NCBI RefSeq assembly: GCF_018882335.1
Contig: NZ_JACVOS010000007.1
Coordinates: forward strand, 1-64,000
DNA length: 64,000 nucleotides
Source: Polynucleobacter sp. AM-25C3
GTDB taxonomy: Bacteria; Pseudomonadota; Gammaproteobacteria; Burkholderiales; Burkholderiaceae
Reading direction: 5' to 3'
This document shows positions 37,217 to 47,391 of this stretch, piece by piece. The translations under genes and the position numbers were made by a program. The notes below the pieces were generated by a model that was not told where the DNA came from, searched no databases, and saw nothing but the letters and a program-made list of their open reading frames with translations. The stretch's first letter is position 1, and the number at the start of each line of letters is the position of its first letter.

Positions 37217-37245
37217 AAAGGGGCCTCGAGCCCCTTTGCTTTTTG
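37217..37245 (+). terminator. Terminator after argD
   Basis: AAAGGGGC (37217-37224) pairs with GCCCCTTT (37230-37237) around a 5-nt loop and is followed by GCTTTTTG. It also lies downstream of ispH on the other strand, where the A-rich upstream side may act similarly. Confidence 0.8.
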
Positions 37246-37281
37246 CTACATGAATCAAACTACTGAGCTACCAATGAGTTG

Positions 37282-38235
37282 CTAGCCAACTAAATTTTTG
37301 GGCAATGAGAATGTAATGTCCTCCACTACACCTTCCAAGTTACGAATGCTCCGTGGACCAAATTCTTGAATCTTTTCCACAATTGACTGTGCAAGACTCT
37401 CAGGTGCTGATGCACCCGCAGTCAAACCCACTCTTTTCTTGCCGACAAACCATTCCGCCTGTAATTGCTCGGGCGCATCCACCATGTAAGCCGGTACGCC
37501 GAGTTTTTCAGCCAATTCACGCAAGCGATTCGAGTTAGAGCTCGCCTTACTTCCCACCACAATCACTACCTCAACCTGCGGCGCCATGAATTTCACGGCA
37601 TCCTGGCGATTTTGTGTGGCGTAGCAAATATCTTGTTTACGGGGCTGAACAATATTCGGAAATTTTTTCGTTAGAGCGTCAACGATTTCTTTTGTCTCAT
37701 CTACGGAGAGTGTGGTTTGCGTTACAAAAGCAATTTTTTCATGTTCAGCAAAAGGCAGGCTGGCAACCTCGGTGACTTTTTCAATCAGATAAACACCTTC
37801 TTTTACCTGCCCCATCGTGCCTTCGACCTCTGGGTGACCAGCGTGACCAATCATCAAGACCGTGAAGCCTTCTTTACACATCTTCACGACTTCAAGATGA
37901 ACCTTAGTTACCAATGGGCAAGTTGCGTCATATACCTGCAGTCCGCGTGATTCAGCATCCGCACGAACTTCTTGAGAAACACCATGTGCACTAAACACCA
38001 CAATGCCACCTTTAGGAACCTCATGCAATTCCTCAACAAAAACTGCACCCTTATCACGCAAACCATTCACGACATAAGCATTGTGAACAATCTCGTGACG
38101 CACATAAATTGGTGCACCAAAACGCGTGAGCGCTTCATTGACGATGTTGATGGCCCTATCCACGCCCGCACAAAAGCCGCGGGGCTGGGCCATCAAAATT
38201 TCTGCGGAATCTTGCGCAGTAGTTTGCTTGCTCAT
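37282..38235 (-). CDS. ispH: 4-Hydroxy-3-methylbut-2-enyl diphosphate reductase
   Basis: IspH, the last MEP-pathway enzyme, reduces HMBPP to IPP and DMAPP using a [4Fe-4S] cluster. Three conserved cysteines are visible in [23 protein letters not shown] and [10 protein letters not shown], with the substrate histidines in [10 protein letters not shown] and a glutamate beside them. The 317 residues are normal. It follows fkpB by 3 nt, the classical fkpB-ispH pairing. dxs and ispA, which act in the same pathway, are at 8.8-11.6 kb. Confidence 0.97.
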   Translation of the reverse strand: MSKQTTAQDSAEILMAQPRGFCAGVDRAINIVNEALTRFGAPIYVRHEIVHNAYVVNGLRDKGAVFVEELHEVPKGGIVVFSAHGVSQEVRADAESRGLQVYDATCPLVTKVHLEVVKMCKEGFTVLMIGHAGHPEVEGTMGQVKEGVYLIEKVTEVASLPFAEHEKIAFVTQTTLSVDETKEIVDALTKKFPNIVQPRKQDICYATQNRQDAVKFMAPQVEVVIVVGSKASSNSNRLRELAEKLGVPAYMVDAPEQLQAEWFVGKKRVGLTAGASAPESLAQSIVEKIQEFGPRSIRNLEGVVEDITFSLPKNLVG

Positions 38236-38238
38236 CGA

Positions 38239-38685
38239 TTAGAGAATCGCAACGATTTCAGCTTCAAAGGTTACGGGCCTTCCAGCAAGCGGGTGGTTGA
38301 AATCAAACCAAGCACCCTTTTCGTTAATCGATTGCAATACACCAGCGTATTGCGCGCCACCAGGCGCATTAAATTCAATCACATCGCCCGGATTAAATTC
38401 CACATCATCATCGCGCCCTTCTTTGAGTGCGCTCAAAGAGACCCACTGAATTAATTCTTCTTTACGCTCACCAAAACTTTCTTCTGGTGGCAATAAAGCA
38501 CTTTTCTTTTCACCTACAGCCAATCCAATCAACACCTTTTCAAAACAAGGCGCAAATTGTCCAGAACCCATCATCACCGTCGCAGGCCGATCGATAAAAG
38601 TATTGATGTAATCATCTCCGCTAGGCAAAGTCAGCCGGTAGTTGAGGGTCAGGAAGGAATTGGGCAAAACCGTAAGCTTAGTCAT
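38239..38685 (-). CDS. fkpB: FKBP-type peptidyl-prolyl isomerase (SlpA/FkpB)
   Basis: A 148-residue FKBP domain with an insert-in-flap, as in SlpA. Visible segments are the GSGQFAPCFEKVLIGLAVGEKK core, LPPEESFGER and FDFNHPLAGRPVTFEAEIV. It should catalyse prolyl isomerisation in the cytoplasm. ATG at 38685 (MTKLTVLP) fits the family; the frame is open for 12 more codons upstream without homology. A TACAAT hexamer lies 6 nt before this ATG and no Shine-Dalgarno is seen. It is divergent from radC and just upstream of ispH. Confidence 0.93.
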   Translation of the reverse strand: MTKLTVLPNSFLTLNYRLTLPSGDDYINTFIDRPATVMMGSGQFAPCFEKVLIGLAVGEKKSALLPPEESFGERKEELIQWVSLSALKEGRDDDVEFNPGDVIEFNAPGGAQYAGVLQSINEKGAWFDFNHPLAGRPVTFEAEIVAIL

Positions 38686-38691
38686 AAGGTA

Positions 38692-38697
38692 ATTGTA
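38692..38697 (-). promoter_or_regulatory. Candidate -10 immediately upstream of fkpB
   Basis: TACAAT on the minus strand, 6 nt from the fkpB ATG, with no ribosome site between. A leaderless fkpB-ispH transcript is predicted. The -35 candidate TGCACG (17-bp spacer) matches at 3 of 6. Confidence 0.45.
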
Positions 38698-38715
38698 TCT
38701 AGACCGGCCACCAGC

Positions 38716-39411
38716 GTGCACTCCCCAATTAGCGAATGGCCAAAAATAGAGCGACCACGGGAAAAACTGCGCGCCCTAGGGGCGACGGCCCTAAGCGATG
38801 CCGAGTTACTCGCCATCTTTCTTCGTGTCGGCGTGAAGGGTAAAACCGCGGTGGCCTTGGCGGAAGATTTACTCCATCATTTCGGCAATCTGCCTCGCCT
38901 ACTATCCTGCTCCCCGGAGGAATTAACCCAGATTCATGGAATGGGTATTTCCAAATGGTCACAAATTCAGGCCGCCTATGAGCTCGTCAAGCGCAGTCTC
39001 GAGGAAACTCTTTCCCAGGATTCTGTTTTTTCTTCACCAAGCTATGTCAGAGAGTTCTTGCAAGCTAGATTTGGGCGCCTACCGCATGAAGTCTTCCTTT
39101 GCCTATACCTCGACTCCCGGCTACACCTGATTGAGTGCCAGGAGCTCTTTAGAGGCTCCCTAACCCATACTGCCGTCTACCCCCGAGAAATCCTTAAGGA
39201 GGCCCTTGCCAGGAATGCCAGTGCCCTCATCGTGGCACACAACCACCCCAGCGGAAACCCACTCCCCAGTATTGCCGATCAAGAATTAACCAAGATGTTG
39301 GCAAAAGCCTTGCAGTTGGTTGATATTCCGCTTTTAGATCACTGCATTGTGAGTAATAGCGGTTTTTTCTCATTTTCTGATGCAGGCCTTATGAAAAATG
39401 ACTTAAATTAG
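38716..39411 (+). CDS. radC: RadC family JAB/MPN-domain protein
   Basis: A 231-residue RadC protein. The N-terminal part has a helix-hairpin-helix-like segment (ELTQIHGMGISKWSQIQAAYEL), and the C-terminal part holds the metalloprotease-type zinc motif VAHNHPSGNPLPSIADQELT (His-x-His and Asp). The cellular role is unsettled; the old link to DNA repair came from a misassigned E. coli allele. GTG at 38716 (MHSPISEWPKIERPREKL) matches the family N-terminus. It is divergent from fkpB across 30 bp. Confidence 0.93.
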   Translation: MHSPISEWPKIERPREKLRALGATALSDAELLAIFLRVGVKGKTAVALAEDLLHHFGNLPRLLSCSPEELTQIHGMGISKWSQIQAAYELVKRSLEETLSQDSVFSSPSYVREFLQARFGRLPHEVFLCLYLDSRLHLIECQELFRGSLTHTAVYPREILKEALARNASALIVAHNHPSGNPLPSIADQELTKMLAKALQLVDIPLLDHCIVSNSGFFSFSDAGLMKNDLN

Positions 39412-39555
39412 AAGTAATCACTAACTTAATGGCTAATTTTGACCATTATTCCCAGTTGGGCAGTTAAATCCTTAAAACTAAAGCCAATTAGGGGTAGATC
39501 AAAGTGGGTGGAGACTGATACAATCTTCTTTTTTCGCAATTAATGGAGTTATGTC

Positions 39556-39789
39556 ATGGCAAAAGTTTGCCAAGTCACTGGGAAGAAGCCGATGGTTGGC
39601 AACAATGTATCCCATGCAAACAATAAAACGAAGCGTCGCTTTTTGCCGAATTTGCAAAATCGTCGTTTCTGGGTTGAATCTGAAAACCGTTGGATTAGCT
39701 TGCGCTTAACCAATGCTGGTTTGCGCGTTATCGACAAGAACGGCATTGATGCTGTGTTGTCTGATCTCCGTGCACGTGGCGAAATTTAA
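39556..39789 (+). CDS. rpmB: 50S ribosomal protein L28
   Basis: The 77-residue basic protein begins [20 protein letters not shown], typical of L28, and contains [16 protein letters not shown]. It is a large-subunit protein. A good GGAGTT ribosome site lies before the ATG. rpmG follows after 11 nt, the conserved rpmB-rpmG pair. A possible -10 TACAAT (39519-39524) is 31 bp upstream. Confidence 0.98.
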   Translation: MAKVCQVTGKKPMVGNNVSHANNKTKRRFLPNLQNRRFWVESENRWISLRLTNAGLRVIDKNGIDAVLSDLRARGEI

Positions 39790-39800
39790 GGAGCGCACAA

Positions 39801-39968
39801 ATGGCTAAAGGCGGCAGAGAAAAAATCAAATTAGAGTCATCAGCTGGTACTGGTCACTTCTATACAACTTCAAAAAACAAGCGTACAAAGCCTGAGAAAA
39901 TGGAGATCATGAAATTTGATCCAACCATTCGCAAGCACGTTGCTTACAAAGAAACAAAGCTCAAGTAA
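39801..39968 (+). CDS. rpmG: 50S ribosomal protein L33
   Basis: A 55-residue protein too short for a long-ORF filter. It starts [20 protein letters not shown] and includes [20 protein letters not shown], clear L33 sequence. The zinc-ribbon cysteines of the C+ form are absent, so this is a zinc-free C- paralogue. AAGGAG lies just upstream of the ATG, overlapping the rpmB stop region. A terminator follows. Confidence 0.97.
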   Translation: MAKGGREKIKLESSAGTGHFYTTSKNKRTKPEKMEIMKFDPTIRKHVAYKETKLK

Positions 39969-40001
39969 TTTATCGATTCGATATTTATTTGCTGCAAATA
40001 A

Positions 40002-40029
40002 AAAACCCGCTACATCAGCGGGTTTTTTA
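40002..40029 (+). terminator. Terminator after rpmB-rpmG
   Basis: AAAACCCGCT (40002-40011) pairs with AGCGGGTTTT (40017-40026) around a 5-nt loop, followed by TT and AT. A-rich sequence on the left side means it can also serve the convergent desaturase gene. Confidence 0.85.
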
Positions 40030-40061
40030 TTGTCGCCTTGGTTTTTAGCCGAGTCACAGAC

Positions 40062-41270
40062 TTAAACATAACGACGCAACCTTAATGAGAAGTCACGCAA
40101 AGTGCTCAAGCCACTATCTTCTGCCCGCTGACACCATGAATGCAATTGCGATACCAGTTGTTCGCCTGTCGCATTAGAACGGCTCCAAATAGCCTGTAAA
40201 TCACGACGCATTTCAATCATCTTTCGTAGCTGTGCATTCGTTGCCATCAACTCTTCCAGATTGGTTTTTTCTTCTACAGTCAAACGGGATTCATCTTTAC
40301 CCAACCAAGTGCGGGCGTCCTTCAGGTGGGCGGCTAACACTTGCATATGTTGAACTTCATTATTGAAGAAGCTACGCAAAGTCTTGCTATAGCGCGCCAT
40401 GATTTCATAACGGTTTGCAATGATGGCTTCGAGCGTGCCTTGATCGGCAGGACGCAAATTACTTAAAACCGGCTTAGGAGAAGTCTTCTTCACCTTAGCT
40501 AGGCCAACGGCACTCATCATCTGAATGTACATCCAACCAATATCAAACTCATACCATTTACTAGAAAGCTTAGCGCTTGTAGCGAAGGTGTGATGGTTGT
40601 TGTGCAACTCTTCTCCACCAATCAAAATGCCCCAAGGGAAAATATTGGTTGAAGCATCTTCATAGTCGTAATTGCGATAGCCCCAGTAGTGACCGATGCC
40701 ATTAATAATTCCTGCGGCGGTAATTGGGATCCACAGCATTTGCACTGCCCACACTGTCAAACCAATTGCGCCAAACAAGAACACATCAATGATCAACATT
40801 AAGGCAACACCCTGCCAAGAAAATTTAGAGTAGATGTTGCGCTCGAGCCAGTCATCTGGCGTGCCATGACCAAACTTATCTAAAGTCTCCTGGTTGCGGG
40901 ATTCCTTTTTATAAAGCTCAGCGCCACGTGTAAGCACTGTGCCAATACCTAAAATTTGTGGGCTATGCGGGTCATCAATCGTCTCGCACTTGGCGTGATG
41001 CTTGCGATGAATTGCCGCCCATTCTTTGGTCACCATACCCGTTGTTAGCCAAAGCCAGAAACGGAAAAAATGGGACATGATCGGATGCAAGTCCAAAGCA
41101 CGGTGCGCCTGGCATCGGTGCAAGAAGATGGTTACAGCGGCAATCGTAATGTGCGTCACCACCAAGGTGAAGACGATGATTTGCCACCAAGCCCAATTTA
41201 AGTGGCCGTGAGAAAGCCAGTTAAGGAATAAATCAAAACCTGAGGCTGAAGCTGTATTCAAAAGGGGCAT
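40062..41270 (-). CDS. Membrane fatty acid desaturase (delta-9 type)
   Basis: A di-iron membrane desaturase of 402 residues. The three histidine boxes are HRCQAH (51-56), HRKHH (88-92) and HNNHH (about residue 220), with hydrophobic segments before and between them. It would insert a double bond into fatty acyl chains of phospholipids or acyl thioesters to adjust membrane fluidity. A C-terminal extension of about 130 residues is polar and helical (HMQVLAAHLKDARTWLGKDE), beyond the usual domain. It follows the methyltransferase gene by 19 nt and is probably in the purN operon. Confidence 0.92.
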   Translation of the reverse strand: MPLLNTASASGFDLFLNWLSHGHLNWAWWQIIVFTLVVTHITIAAVTIFLHRCQAHRALDLHPIMSHFFRFWLWLTTGMVTKEWAAIHRKHHAKCETIDDPHSPQILGIGTVLTRGAELYKKESRNQETLDKFGHGTPDDWLERNIYSKFSWQGVALMLIIDVFLFGAIGLTVWAVQMLWIPITAAGIINGIGHYWGYRNYDYEDASTNIFPWGILIGGEELHNNHHTFATSAKLSSKWYEFDIGWMYIQMMSAVGLAKVKKTSPKPVLSNLRPADQGTLEAIIANRYEIMARYSKTLRSFFNNEVQHMQVLAAHLKDARTWLGKDESRLTVEEKTNLEELMATNAQLRKMIEMRRDLQAIWSRSNATGEQLVSQLHSWCQRAEDSGLSTLRDFSLRLRRYV

Positions 41271-41289
41271 CCCTAAAAGATCTAAACCC

Positions 41290-42879
41290 CTATTTTAGTT
41301 CTTTAACAACTTTCTTGCTTTTGACTTTTACCGACTTTTCGTCATCTTTATCGACAGTTACTGCAGAAACAGCGGCTTTTTTCTGGAAAACAGCACCAAA
41401 GAAGCCATCCGTACCATGAATATGCGGCCACAACTGCCACCAAGGATTATCAGAACTACATCCTAAAGGTAATTTATCCTTTGGAAACAGGGGCTTAAGA
41501 ACTTCAGCAGCAGGAACAGCCTCAAAATTAGGGTGTTTTGCCAAGAAATCTTCTGCAATTTGCTGGTTTTCTTGTGGCAGCAAGCTGCAAGTGGCATAAA
41601 CCAAGCGGCCACCTGGCTTGAGCAAGCGGCTTGCGGAAGCCAGGATATTCATCTGCTTTTGATTGAGCTCTAGAACGCCTTCTGGGGTCTGACGCCACTT
41701 CAAATCCGGATTGCGACGCAAAGTTCCCATGCCGCTACAAGGGGCATCTACTAAAACTCGATCAATCTTTCCAGCTAAACGCTTGATCTTGGCATCATTC
41801 TCACTATCAATCCATACAGGATGGACATTAGAGAGGCCACTACGGGCTTGTCGTGGCTTTAAATTGGCCAGACGACGCTCAGATGTGTCTAAAGCATACA
41901 AGCGCCCTGTAGAACGCATGATCGCTCCAATCGCCAAGGTCTTTCCGCCAGCACCAGCACAAAAGTCCACCACCATCTCGCCACGCTTTGGGGCAAGTAA
42001 GTAAGCCAAGAGCTGGCTGCCTTCATCTTGAACTTCAAACATCCCCGCCTTAAAACCCACGGTATTTTGCAAGGCGGGCTTGCCCATGATGCGAACACCA
42101 TCGGGTGCGTACGGAGTTGGGATAGCTTGATAGCGACCGCCTAATGCATTCATCTCGACAAGCAATTGCTCACGAGTGGTTTTCATGGTGTTGGCACGCA
42201 GATCCAAAAGGGCTGGATGCATCAGTGATTTAGCCAGTGCTTCACGCGTTTCTTCGCCGGGATATTTTCCAAAAGCATCCCAAAGCCATTCCGGTAAATT
42301 GTTACGAACCAATGGATTAAGCGCACTTGGATCAACCGTTGCAAAACGTTGCAACCACTCGTATTCACCAGGCTTTAGCACGTGAGCCAGATCAGCAATC
42401 GCACTCTCCGCACGATTGGCAGAACCCAGTCCACCCTCGGTTAGAGCGGACATCAAACCCAATAGGGCTAAGCGTCTAGCTTGCGAGCCTTCACCGCTAG
42501 AGGCAAATTGAGAGAACTCATTTTTGCGACGCAAGATGGCAAATGCACTCTCCGCAATCAGAGCACGGTCACGATTACCCAGCTGTGGCTCGGAGCGGAA
42601 ATACCGACTCACAACCCGATCAGCAGGCTGCTCGAAATTAAGCAACTCTGGAAGCAATCGTTCTAAATGAATCGCATGCTGAGGCAAAGCCTTCGCATTG
42701 GAAAAGTTTTTTTGACCTTCAGGCGCAATGATGTTGCCGCTCGCATTACGACGCTCTGGGCGACGCAAAGGATCTTTTGATTTAGCAGCGTAACTTTTTT
42801 GTGGGCCTAGCCTGGATCCGGATCTAGATCCAGATTTACTGCCAGCGCTGGCTCCGCGGGATGAACGTTCTTTACTCAT
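41290..42879 (-). CDS. RsmB/NOP-type rRNA cytosine-C5 methyltransferase
   Basis: A SAM-dependent RNA m5C methyltransferase of 529 residues. The two catalytic cysteines lie in VDAPCSGMGTLRRNPDLKWR and YATCSLLPQENQQ, and DFCAGAGGKTLAIGAIM binds SAM. It probably modifies 16S rRNA, but the target base is not certain because several NOP-type paralogues exist. Residues 1 to about 50 are a Ser/Arg/Gly/Lys-rich tail and the C-terminus is Lys/Val-rich, both outside the family core. It overlaps purN by 4 nt. Confidence 0.92.
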   Translation of the reverse strand: MSKERSSRGASAGSKSGSRSGSRLGPQKSYAAKSKDPLRRPERRNASGNIIAPEGQKNFSNAKALPQHAIHLERLLPELLNFEQPADRVVSRYFRSEPQLGNRDRALIAESAFAILRRKNEFSQFASSGEGSQARRLALLGLMSALTEGGLGSANRAESAIADLAHVLKPGEYEWLQRFATVDPSALNPLVRNNLPEWLWDAFGKYPGEETREALAKSLMHPALLDLRANTMKTTREQLLVEMNALGGRYQAIPTPYAPDGVRIMGKPALQNTVGFKAGMFEVQDEGSQLLAYLLAPKRGEMVVDFCAGAGGKTLAIGAIMRSTGRLYALDTSERRLANLKPRQARSGLSNVHPVWIDSENDAKIKRLAGKIDRVLVDAPCSGMGTLRRNPDLKWRQTPEGVLELNQKQMNILASASRLLKPGGRLVYATCSLLPQENQQIAEDFLAKHPNFEAVPAAEVLKPLFPKDKLPLGCSSDNPWWQLWPHIHGTDGFFGAVFQKKAAVSAVTVDKDDEKSVKVKSKKVVKELK

Positions 42880-43505
42880 AATTTTATTAATTGCGACTCC
42901 GGTGGTTGAACCTGAACTTGATTACCTTCTATTCGCAATCGTCCATCTAGGAACCATTTTACGGCCCGCGGGTAAATCTGATGCTCTGCAGCTAAAACCC
43001 GGGCGGCCAAACTATCGACGTCATCTCCTGGGAGCACTGGAACTGAGGCTTGGCAGATGATGGGACCCTCATCCACCCCCTCGGTGACAAAGTGCACGCT
43101 AGCCCCATGCTCAGTGGCGCCAGCCTCTAAAGCACGCTCATGAGTGTGCAAACCTGGGAAGGCGGGCAGCAAGGCTGGGTGAATATTGATGAGGCGACCC
43201 TCAAAATGGCGAATAAAGCCTGGGGTCAAAATTCTCATAAAACCGGCCAAAACCAATAAATCAGCCCCCAATTCATCGATTTTCGCGATGAGGGCAGCAT
43301 CAAAAGACTCGCGTGTGGCGTGCTCTTTGTGCTCAATGGCAAAGGCAGGAATGCCCTGGGAGCGAGCAAAATCAAGGCCCTTAGCTGCAGAGTGATTAGC
43401 AATCACCCCTGCAAAAGTGACTGGCCAATGCTCTTTTTGAGCAGTTTTGACAATGGCCTCGAAATTGGATCCGCGGCCTGAGATTAAGGTGACGATAGAA
43501 GGCAT
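42876..43505 (-). CDS. purN: Phosphoribosylglycinamide formyltransferase
   Basis: PurN transfers a formyl group from 10-formyl-tetrahydrofolate to GAR in purine synthesis. GRGSNFEAIV binds the phosphate, INIHPALLPAFPGLHTHERA contains the catalytic asparagine and histidine, and GVDEGPIICQ the aspartate. ATG at 43505 gives 209 residues; a GTG two codons upstream is less likely. A TATATT hexamer lies 6 nt before the ATG. It is divergent from ribF and overlaps the next methyltransferase gene by 4 nt. purM is at 61.3 kb. Confidence 0.96.
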   Translation of the reverse strand: MPSIVTLISGRGSNFEAIVKTAQKEHWPVTFAGVIANHSAAKGLDFARSQGIPAFAIEHKEHATRESFDAALIAKIDELGADLLVLAGFMRILTPGFIRHFEGRLINIHPALLPAFPGLHTHERALEAGATEHGASVHFVTEGVDEGPIICQASVPVLPGDDVDSLAARVLAAEHQIYPRAVKWFLDGRLRIEGNQVQVQPPESQLIKL

Positions 43506-43511
43506 GCCCAC

Positions 43512-43517
43512 AATATA
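43512..43517 (-). promoter_or_regulatory. Candidate -10 immediately upstream of purN
   Basis: TATATT on the minus strand lies 6 nt before the purN ATG, leaving no room for a Shine-Dalgarno leader. It matches consensus at 5 of 6 positions with a weak -35. Confidence 0.4.
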
Positions 43518-43556
43518 ATTGATGGTTACCCCGAAAGCGACCCTGAGAGCAATTTA

Positions 43557-44507
43557 GTGAACGTATTCCGTGGACCTACCCAGTTTTCTGCAGGACCGGC
43601 ATGTGCCTTAAGCATCGGTAATTTCGATGGCGTGCACAGGGGTCATCGCGCCCTACTCAAACAACTGCAGGATGGCGCTCAAGAACGTGGCTTAGTTAGT
43701 TGCGTCATGACATTTGAGCCACACCCCAAGGAATTTTTCTCGCCAGAGCAAGCGCCCCCACGGATTCTGAATTTACGCGACAAGCTTGCCGCCTTTGCCG
43801 ACATCGGCATTGATCGTGTAGTAGTGGAGCATTTCAACAAGGCATTCGCTCGCCTGACGCCAGAAGAATTTGTTTCTGAAATCATTGTCAAACAACTTCA
43901 TGCCAAATGGATTTTGATTGGAGATGATTTTTGCTATGGCGCAAAACGCGCTGGCAATTTTGCAAGCCTGAAAGCTGCTGGTGAAAAGTATGGATTTGAA
44001 GTTTCGAGTATTCATACAGTGCTCGAAGATGGTGAAAGAATATCTAGCTCAGCATTGCGCAATGCATTAGCCAATGGAACTATGGAACAAGCTAGTAAAT
44101 TATTAGGTCGCCCTTACGGAATTTCCGGGCACGTCATTCATGGCCAGAAACTGGGGCGCACACTAGGCTTCCCCACATTAAATCTTGCTGTTGCAAATCA
44201 CCTGCATCACCGTAAGCCAGCAACCAGCGGAATCTTTACCGCTCAAGTGATTGGCCTTGGCGATAAGCCGCTCCCAGCCGTTGCTAGTCTTGGCGTCAGA
44301 CCCACAGTTGAAGATGCAGGTCGCGTATTGCTGGAGACGCACATCTTCGATTACAACGCTGATGTCTACGGAAAAATTATTACCGTAGAACTCTTAGAAA
44401 AAATTCGTGATGAGGCGAAGTACTCCGACCTCGAAACCCTTACCAAAGCGATTGCATCTGATGCAGCGCATGCCAGAAATTATTTCCAGAAAAAATCATA
44501 TGTCTGA
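43557..44507 (+). CDS. ribF: Bifunctional riboflavin kinase/FAD synthetase
   Basis: RibF makes FMN and then FAD. The N-terminal adenylyltransferase domain shows [14 protein letters not shown], and the C-terminal kinase domain shows [24 protein letters not shown]. The start is GTG at 43557 ([10 protein letters not shown]), the family N-terminus. Its 316 residues are normal. It starts the ribF-ileS-lspA-coaBC-dut run and overlaps ileS by 8 nt. It is divergent from purN across 51 bp. Confidence 0.96.
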   Translation: MNVFRGPTQFSAGPACALSIGNFDGVHRGHRALLKQLQDGAQERGLVSCVMTFEPHPKEFFSPEQAPPRILNLRDKLAAFADIGIDRVVVEHFNKAFARLTPEEFVSEIIVKQLHAKWILIGDDFCYGAKRAGNFASLKAAGEKYGFEVSSIHTVLEDGERISSSALRNALANGTMEQASKLLGRPYGISGHVIHGQKLGRTLGFPTLNLAVANHLHHRKPATSGIFTAQVIGLGDKPLPAVASLGVRPTVEDAGRVLLETHIFDYNADVYGKIITVELLEKIRDEAKYSDLETLTKAIASDAAHARNYFQKKSYV

Positions 44508-47361
44508 AAAAGAAAATACTTATCCCGTCAATCTTCTAGAGACCTCATTTCCGATGCGGGGAGATCTGCCAAAACGTGAGCCTCAGTGGGTTGCTCAATG
44601 GCAGAAAAATAAACTCTATGAAAAGATTCGTGCAGCGCATGCCAATCAACCAAAATTTATTTTGCATGATGGTCCTCCATATGCAAATGGCGATATTCAT
44701 ATTGGTCACGCAGTAAACAAAATCCTCAAGGACATGATTGTGAAGTCCCGTTGGTTAATGGGTTTTGACTCTGTATATGTCCCAGGTTGGGATTGCCATG
44801 GCATGCCAATTGAGATTCAGATTGAAAAACAGTTTGGCAAGAATCTGCCGACGGCTGAAGTGCAAGCGAAAGCACGTGCCTATGCGCAAGTGCAGGTTGA
44901 CAAGCAAAAGATCGACTTTGAGCGCTTAGGAGTTTTGGGTGATTGGAACAACCCTTACCTGACCATGAACTTTCGCAATGAGGCTGATGAGATTCGTGCG
45001 CTTGGGAAGATCTGGGAAAAGGGTTATGTCTTCCGCGGCTTAAAGCCAGTGAACTGGTGTTTCGATTGCGGCTCCGCCCTTGCGGAAGCTGAAGTGGAAT
45101 ACCAAGATAAGACAGATCCAACAGTAGATGTTGGTTTTGCATTTGATGATGCACAGCGTCCACAGCTGGCAAAAGCATTTGGCCTACCTGAGATTCCAGC
45201 CAAGCCTGGAATGATTGTGATCTGGACAACAACCCCTTGGACTATTCCATCAAACCAAGCATTGAATGTTCATCCTGAGCTCAGCTACGCCTTGGTAGAC
45301 ACTGGCGATAAGTTGCTGATCTTGGCAGAAGATCGCGTAGAAACTTGCTTAGATGATTTCGGGCTTGAAGGCAAAGTCATTGGCACTTGCTTGGGTAGTC
45401 AGTTGGCAAATATTTCATTCTGGCACCCTCTTGCTCCATTGCATGAAGGGTACAAACGCCTTTCCCCAATCTACCCCGCAGAATATGTGACGCTCGACAC
45501 CGGTACTGGTGTAGTGCACTCCGCACCAGCCTATGGTGAGGAAGACTTTAAGTCCTGCAAGGCAAACAAGCTGGCCGATAAAGACATCTTGAACCCAGTG
45601 ATGGGGAATGGTGTCTATGCTTCTTGGCTACCACTCTTTGCAAATGAATATATTTGGAAAGCCAATCCCAAGATTGTGGAAGCAATGCGTGAAGCAGGGA
45701 GCCTGCTCAGAGATAAGACTTATACCCACTCTTATATGCACTGCTGGCGCCATAAGTCACCGATTATTTATCGCGCGACTTCTCAGTGGTTTGCGAGCAT
45801 GGACAAAAAACCATCCGATGGAAAAGCGAGTCTGCGCGAAGCAGCATTAGCTGGCATTGAAAATACTGAGTTCTTCCCAGCGTGGGGTAAGCAGCGCTTG
45901 AGCAGCATGATTGCCAATCGTCCGGATTGGACTTTGTCACGTCAGCGCCAATGGGGCGTCCCAATGGCTTTCTTTGTTCACAAGGAAAGCGGTGAACCAC
46001 ATCCCCGCACGGTGGAATTGCTGGAAGAAATTGCTAAGCGTATTGAAAAAGAAGGTATTGAAGCCTGGCAAAAACTGGAAGTGGCTGAGCTACTTGGCGA
46101 GGAAGCGGCTCAATACGAAAAGAATCGTGACACTTTGGATGTGTGGTTTGACTCCGGCACCACCCATTGGCACGTTATTCGTGGTTCGCATCGGGATGAG
46201 CTCTATCGTCCAGAAGCCGAGAATGCAGATGGTCGTTTAGCCGACTTGTATCTTGAAGGCTCAGATCAACATCGCGGTTGGTTCCACTCTTCTTTGCTGA
46301 CTGGCGCCATGCTGGATGGCAAGCCGCCTTATAAAGCGCTCCTGACTCACGGTTTTACTGTGGATGGCCAAGGTCGCAAGATGAGTAAGTCTGTGGGCAA
46401 CGTGATTGCCCCGCAGCAAGTTGCTGACAAGTTAGGGGCAGAGATTATTCGTCTGTGGGTAGCCTCCACTGATTACTCCGGCGAGATGACCATCTCGGAC
46501 GAGATTCTGAAACGCGTAGTGGAGAGCTATCGTCGCATTCGCAATACATTGCGTTTCTTGCTGGCCAACCTATCTGACTTTGATCCCAGCAAGGATGCGA
46601 TGCCTTCAAGTGAATGGCTAGAGATTGATCGTTATGCCGTTGCCCTTGCCAATCAATTACAGCAAGACGTACAAGCGCACTACAAAGCTTACGAATTCCA
46701 ACCTGCTGTAGCGCGCATGCTCACTTTCTGCTCAGAAGATTTGGGTGGCTTCTACTTAGATATTCTGAAAGACCGCCTCTATACAAATGCTCCGGATTCG
46801 AAAGAGCGTCGTGCCGCACAAAATGCGCTTTTCCATATCACTCGCAACCTACTGAAATGGTTGGCACCATTCCTCTCTTTTACTGCTGAAGAAGCTTGGT
46901 TGGCATTCCCACAGGGTGCAGGTGAGAAACCAAGTGAATCCATCTTCATGGAAGAGTTTGGCACCTTCCCCGAAATTGTTCAAGCAACAGAGCTGCTCGC
47001 CAAATGGAATCGTATTCGTGAAATTCGCTCTGAAGTCACCAAGGCGATTGAGATTGAGCGTGAAGCTGGCAATGTAGGTTCATCCTTACAAGCGGAACTC
47101 ACTATTAAAGTAGGTGATGTCGATTTTGCAATTTTGCATTCTCTTGAAGATGACTTACGCTTTGTCACTATTACTTCTAGCGCAAATCTCCAACTCAGCA
47201 ATGAGGGCCTAGAAGTGTTGGTACGTGGCAGTCAATATAAGAAATGTGGTCGCTGCTGGCATCACACTCAAGATGTTGGCGCTAATGCGGAACATCCAGA
47301 GTTGTGCGGTCGCTGCATTAGCAATCTTTTTGGGGATGGCGAAGCACGCTTGTTTGCATAA
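44500..47361 (+). CDS. ileS: Isoleucyl-tRNA synthetase
   Basis: IleRS charges tRNA-Ile and edits valine. [16 protein letters not shown] (HIGH) and [10 protein letters not shown] (KMSKS) are intact, with the CP1 editing domain ([15 protein letters not shown]) between. Four C-terminal cysteines (CGRCWHH and CGRC) bind zinc. ATG at 44500 (MSEKENT) overlaps the ribF end by 8 nt and gives 953 residues; the frame is open upstream only as a shadow of ribF. The ribF-ileS-lspA order is conserved in proteobacteria. Confidence 0.98.
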   Translation: MSEKENTYPVNLLETSFPMRGDLPKREPQWVAQWQKNKLYEKIRAAHANQPKFILHDGPPYANGDIHIGHAVNKILKDMIVKSRWLMGFDSVYVPGWDCHGMPIEIQIEKQFGKNLPTAEVQAKARAYAQVQVDKQKIDFERLGVLGDWNNPYLTMNFRNEADEIRALGKIWEKGYVFRGLKPVNWCFDCGSALAEAEVEYQDKTDPTVDVGFAFDDAQRPQLAKAFGLPEIPAKPGMIVIWTTTPWTIPSNQALNVHPELSYALVDTGDKLLILAEDRVETCLDDFGLEGKVIGTCLGSQLANISFWHPLAPLHEGYKRLSPIYPAEYVTLDTGTGVVHSAPAYGEEDFKSCKANKLADKDILNPVMGNGVYASWLPLFANEYIWKANPKIVEAMREAGSLLRDKTYTHSYMHCWRHKSPIIYRATSQWFASMDKKPSDGKASLREAALAGIENTEFFPAWGKQRLSSMIANRPDWTLSRQRQWGVPMAFFVHKESGEPHPRTVELLEEIAKRIEKEGIEAWQKLEVAELLGEEAAQYEKNRDTLDVWFDSGTTHWHVIRGSHRDELYRPEAENADGRLADLYLEGSDQHRGWFHSSLLTGAMLDGKPPYKALLTHGFTVDGQGRKMSKSVGNVIAPQQVADKLGAEIIRLWVASTDYSGEMTISDEILKRVVESYRRIRNTLRFLLANLSDFDPSKDAMPSSEWLEIDRYAVALANQLQQDVQAHYKAYEFQPAVARMLTFCSEDLGGFYLDILKDRLYTNAPDSKERRAAQNALFHITRNLLKWLAPFLSFTAEEAWLAFPQGAGEKPSESIFMEEFGTFPEIVQATELLAKWNRIREIRSEVTKAIEIEREAGNVGSSLQAELTIKVGDVDFAILHSLEDDLRFVTITSSANLQLSNEGLEVLVRGSQYKKCGRCWHHTQDVGANAEHPELCGRCISNLFGDGEARLFA

Positions 47362-47391
47362 ACAAGACAGCACACAGACCACCACAACATC

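Noticed and set aside
37972..38454. A 160-residue open frame spanning antisense of ispH and fkpB
   Set aside because: It crosses two well-supported genes and their junction, and its translation shows no family features.
44726..45232. A 168-residue open frame antisense to ileS
   Set aside because: Lies wholly inside the conserved catalytic and editing part of ileS, with no domain signal.
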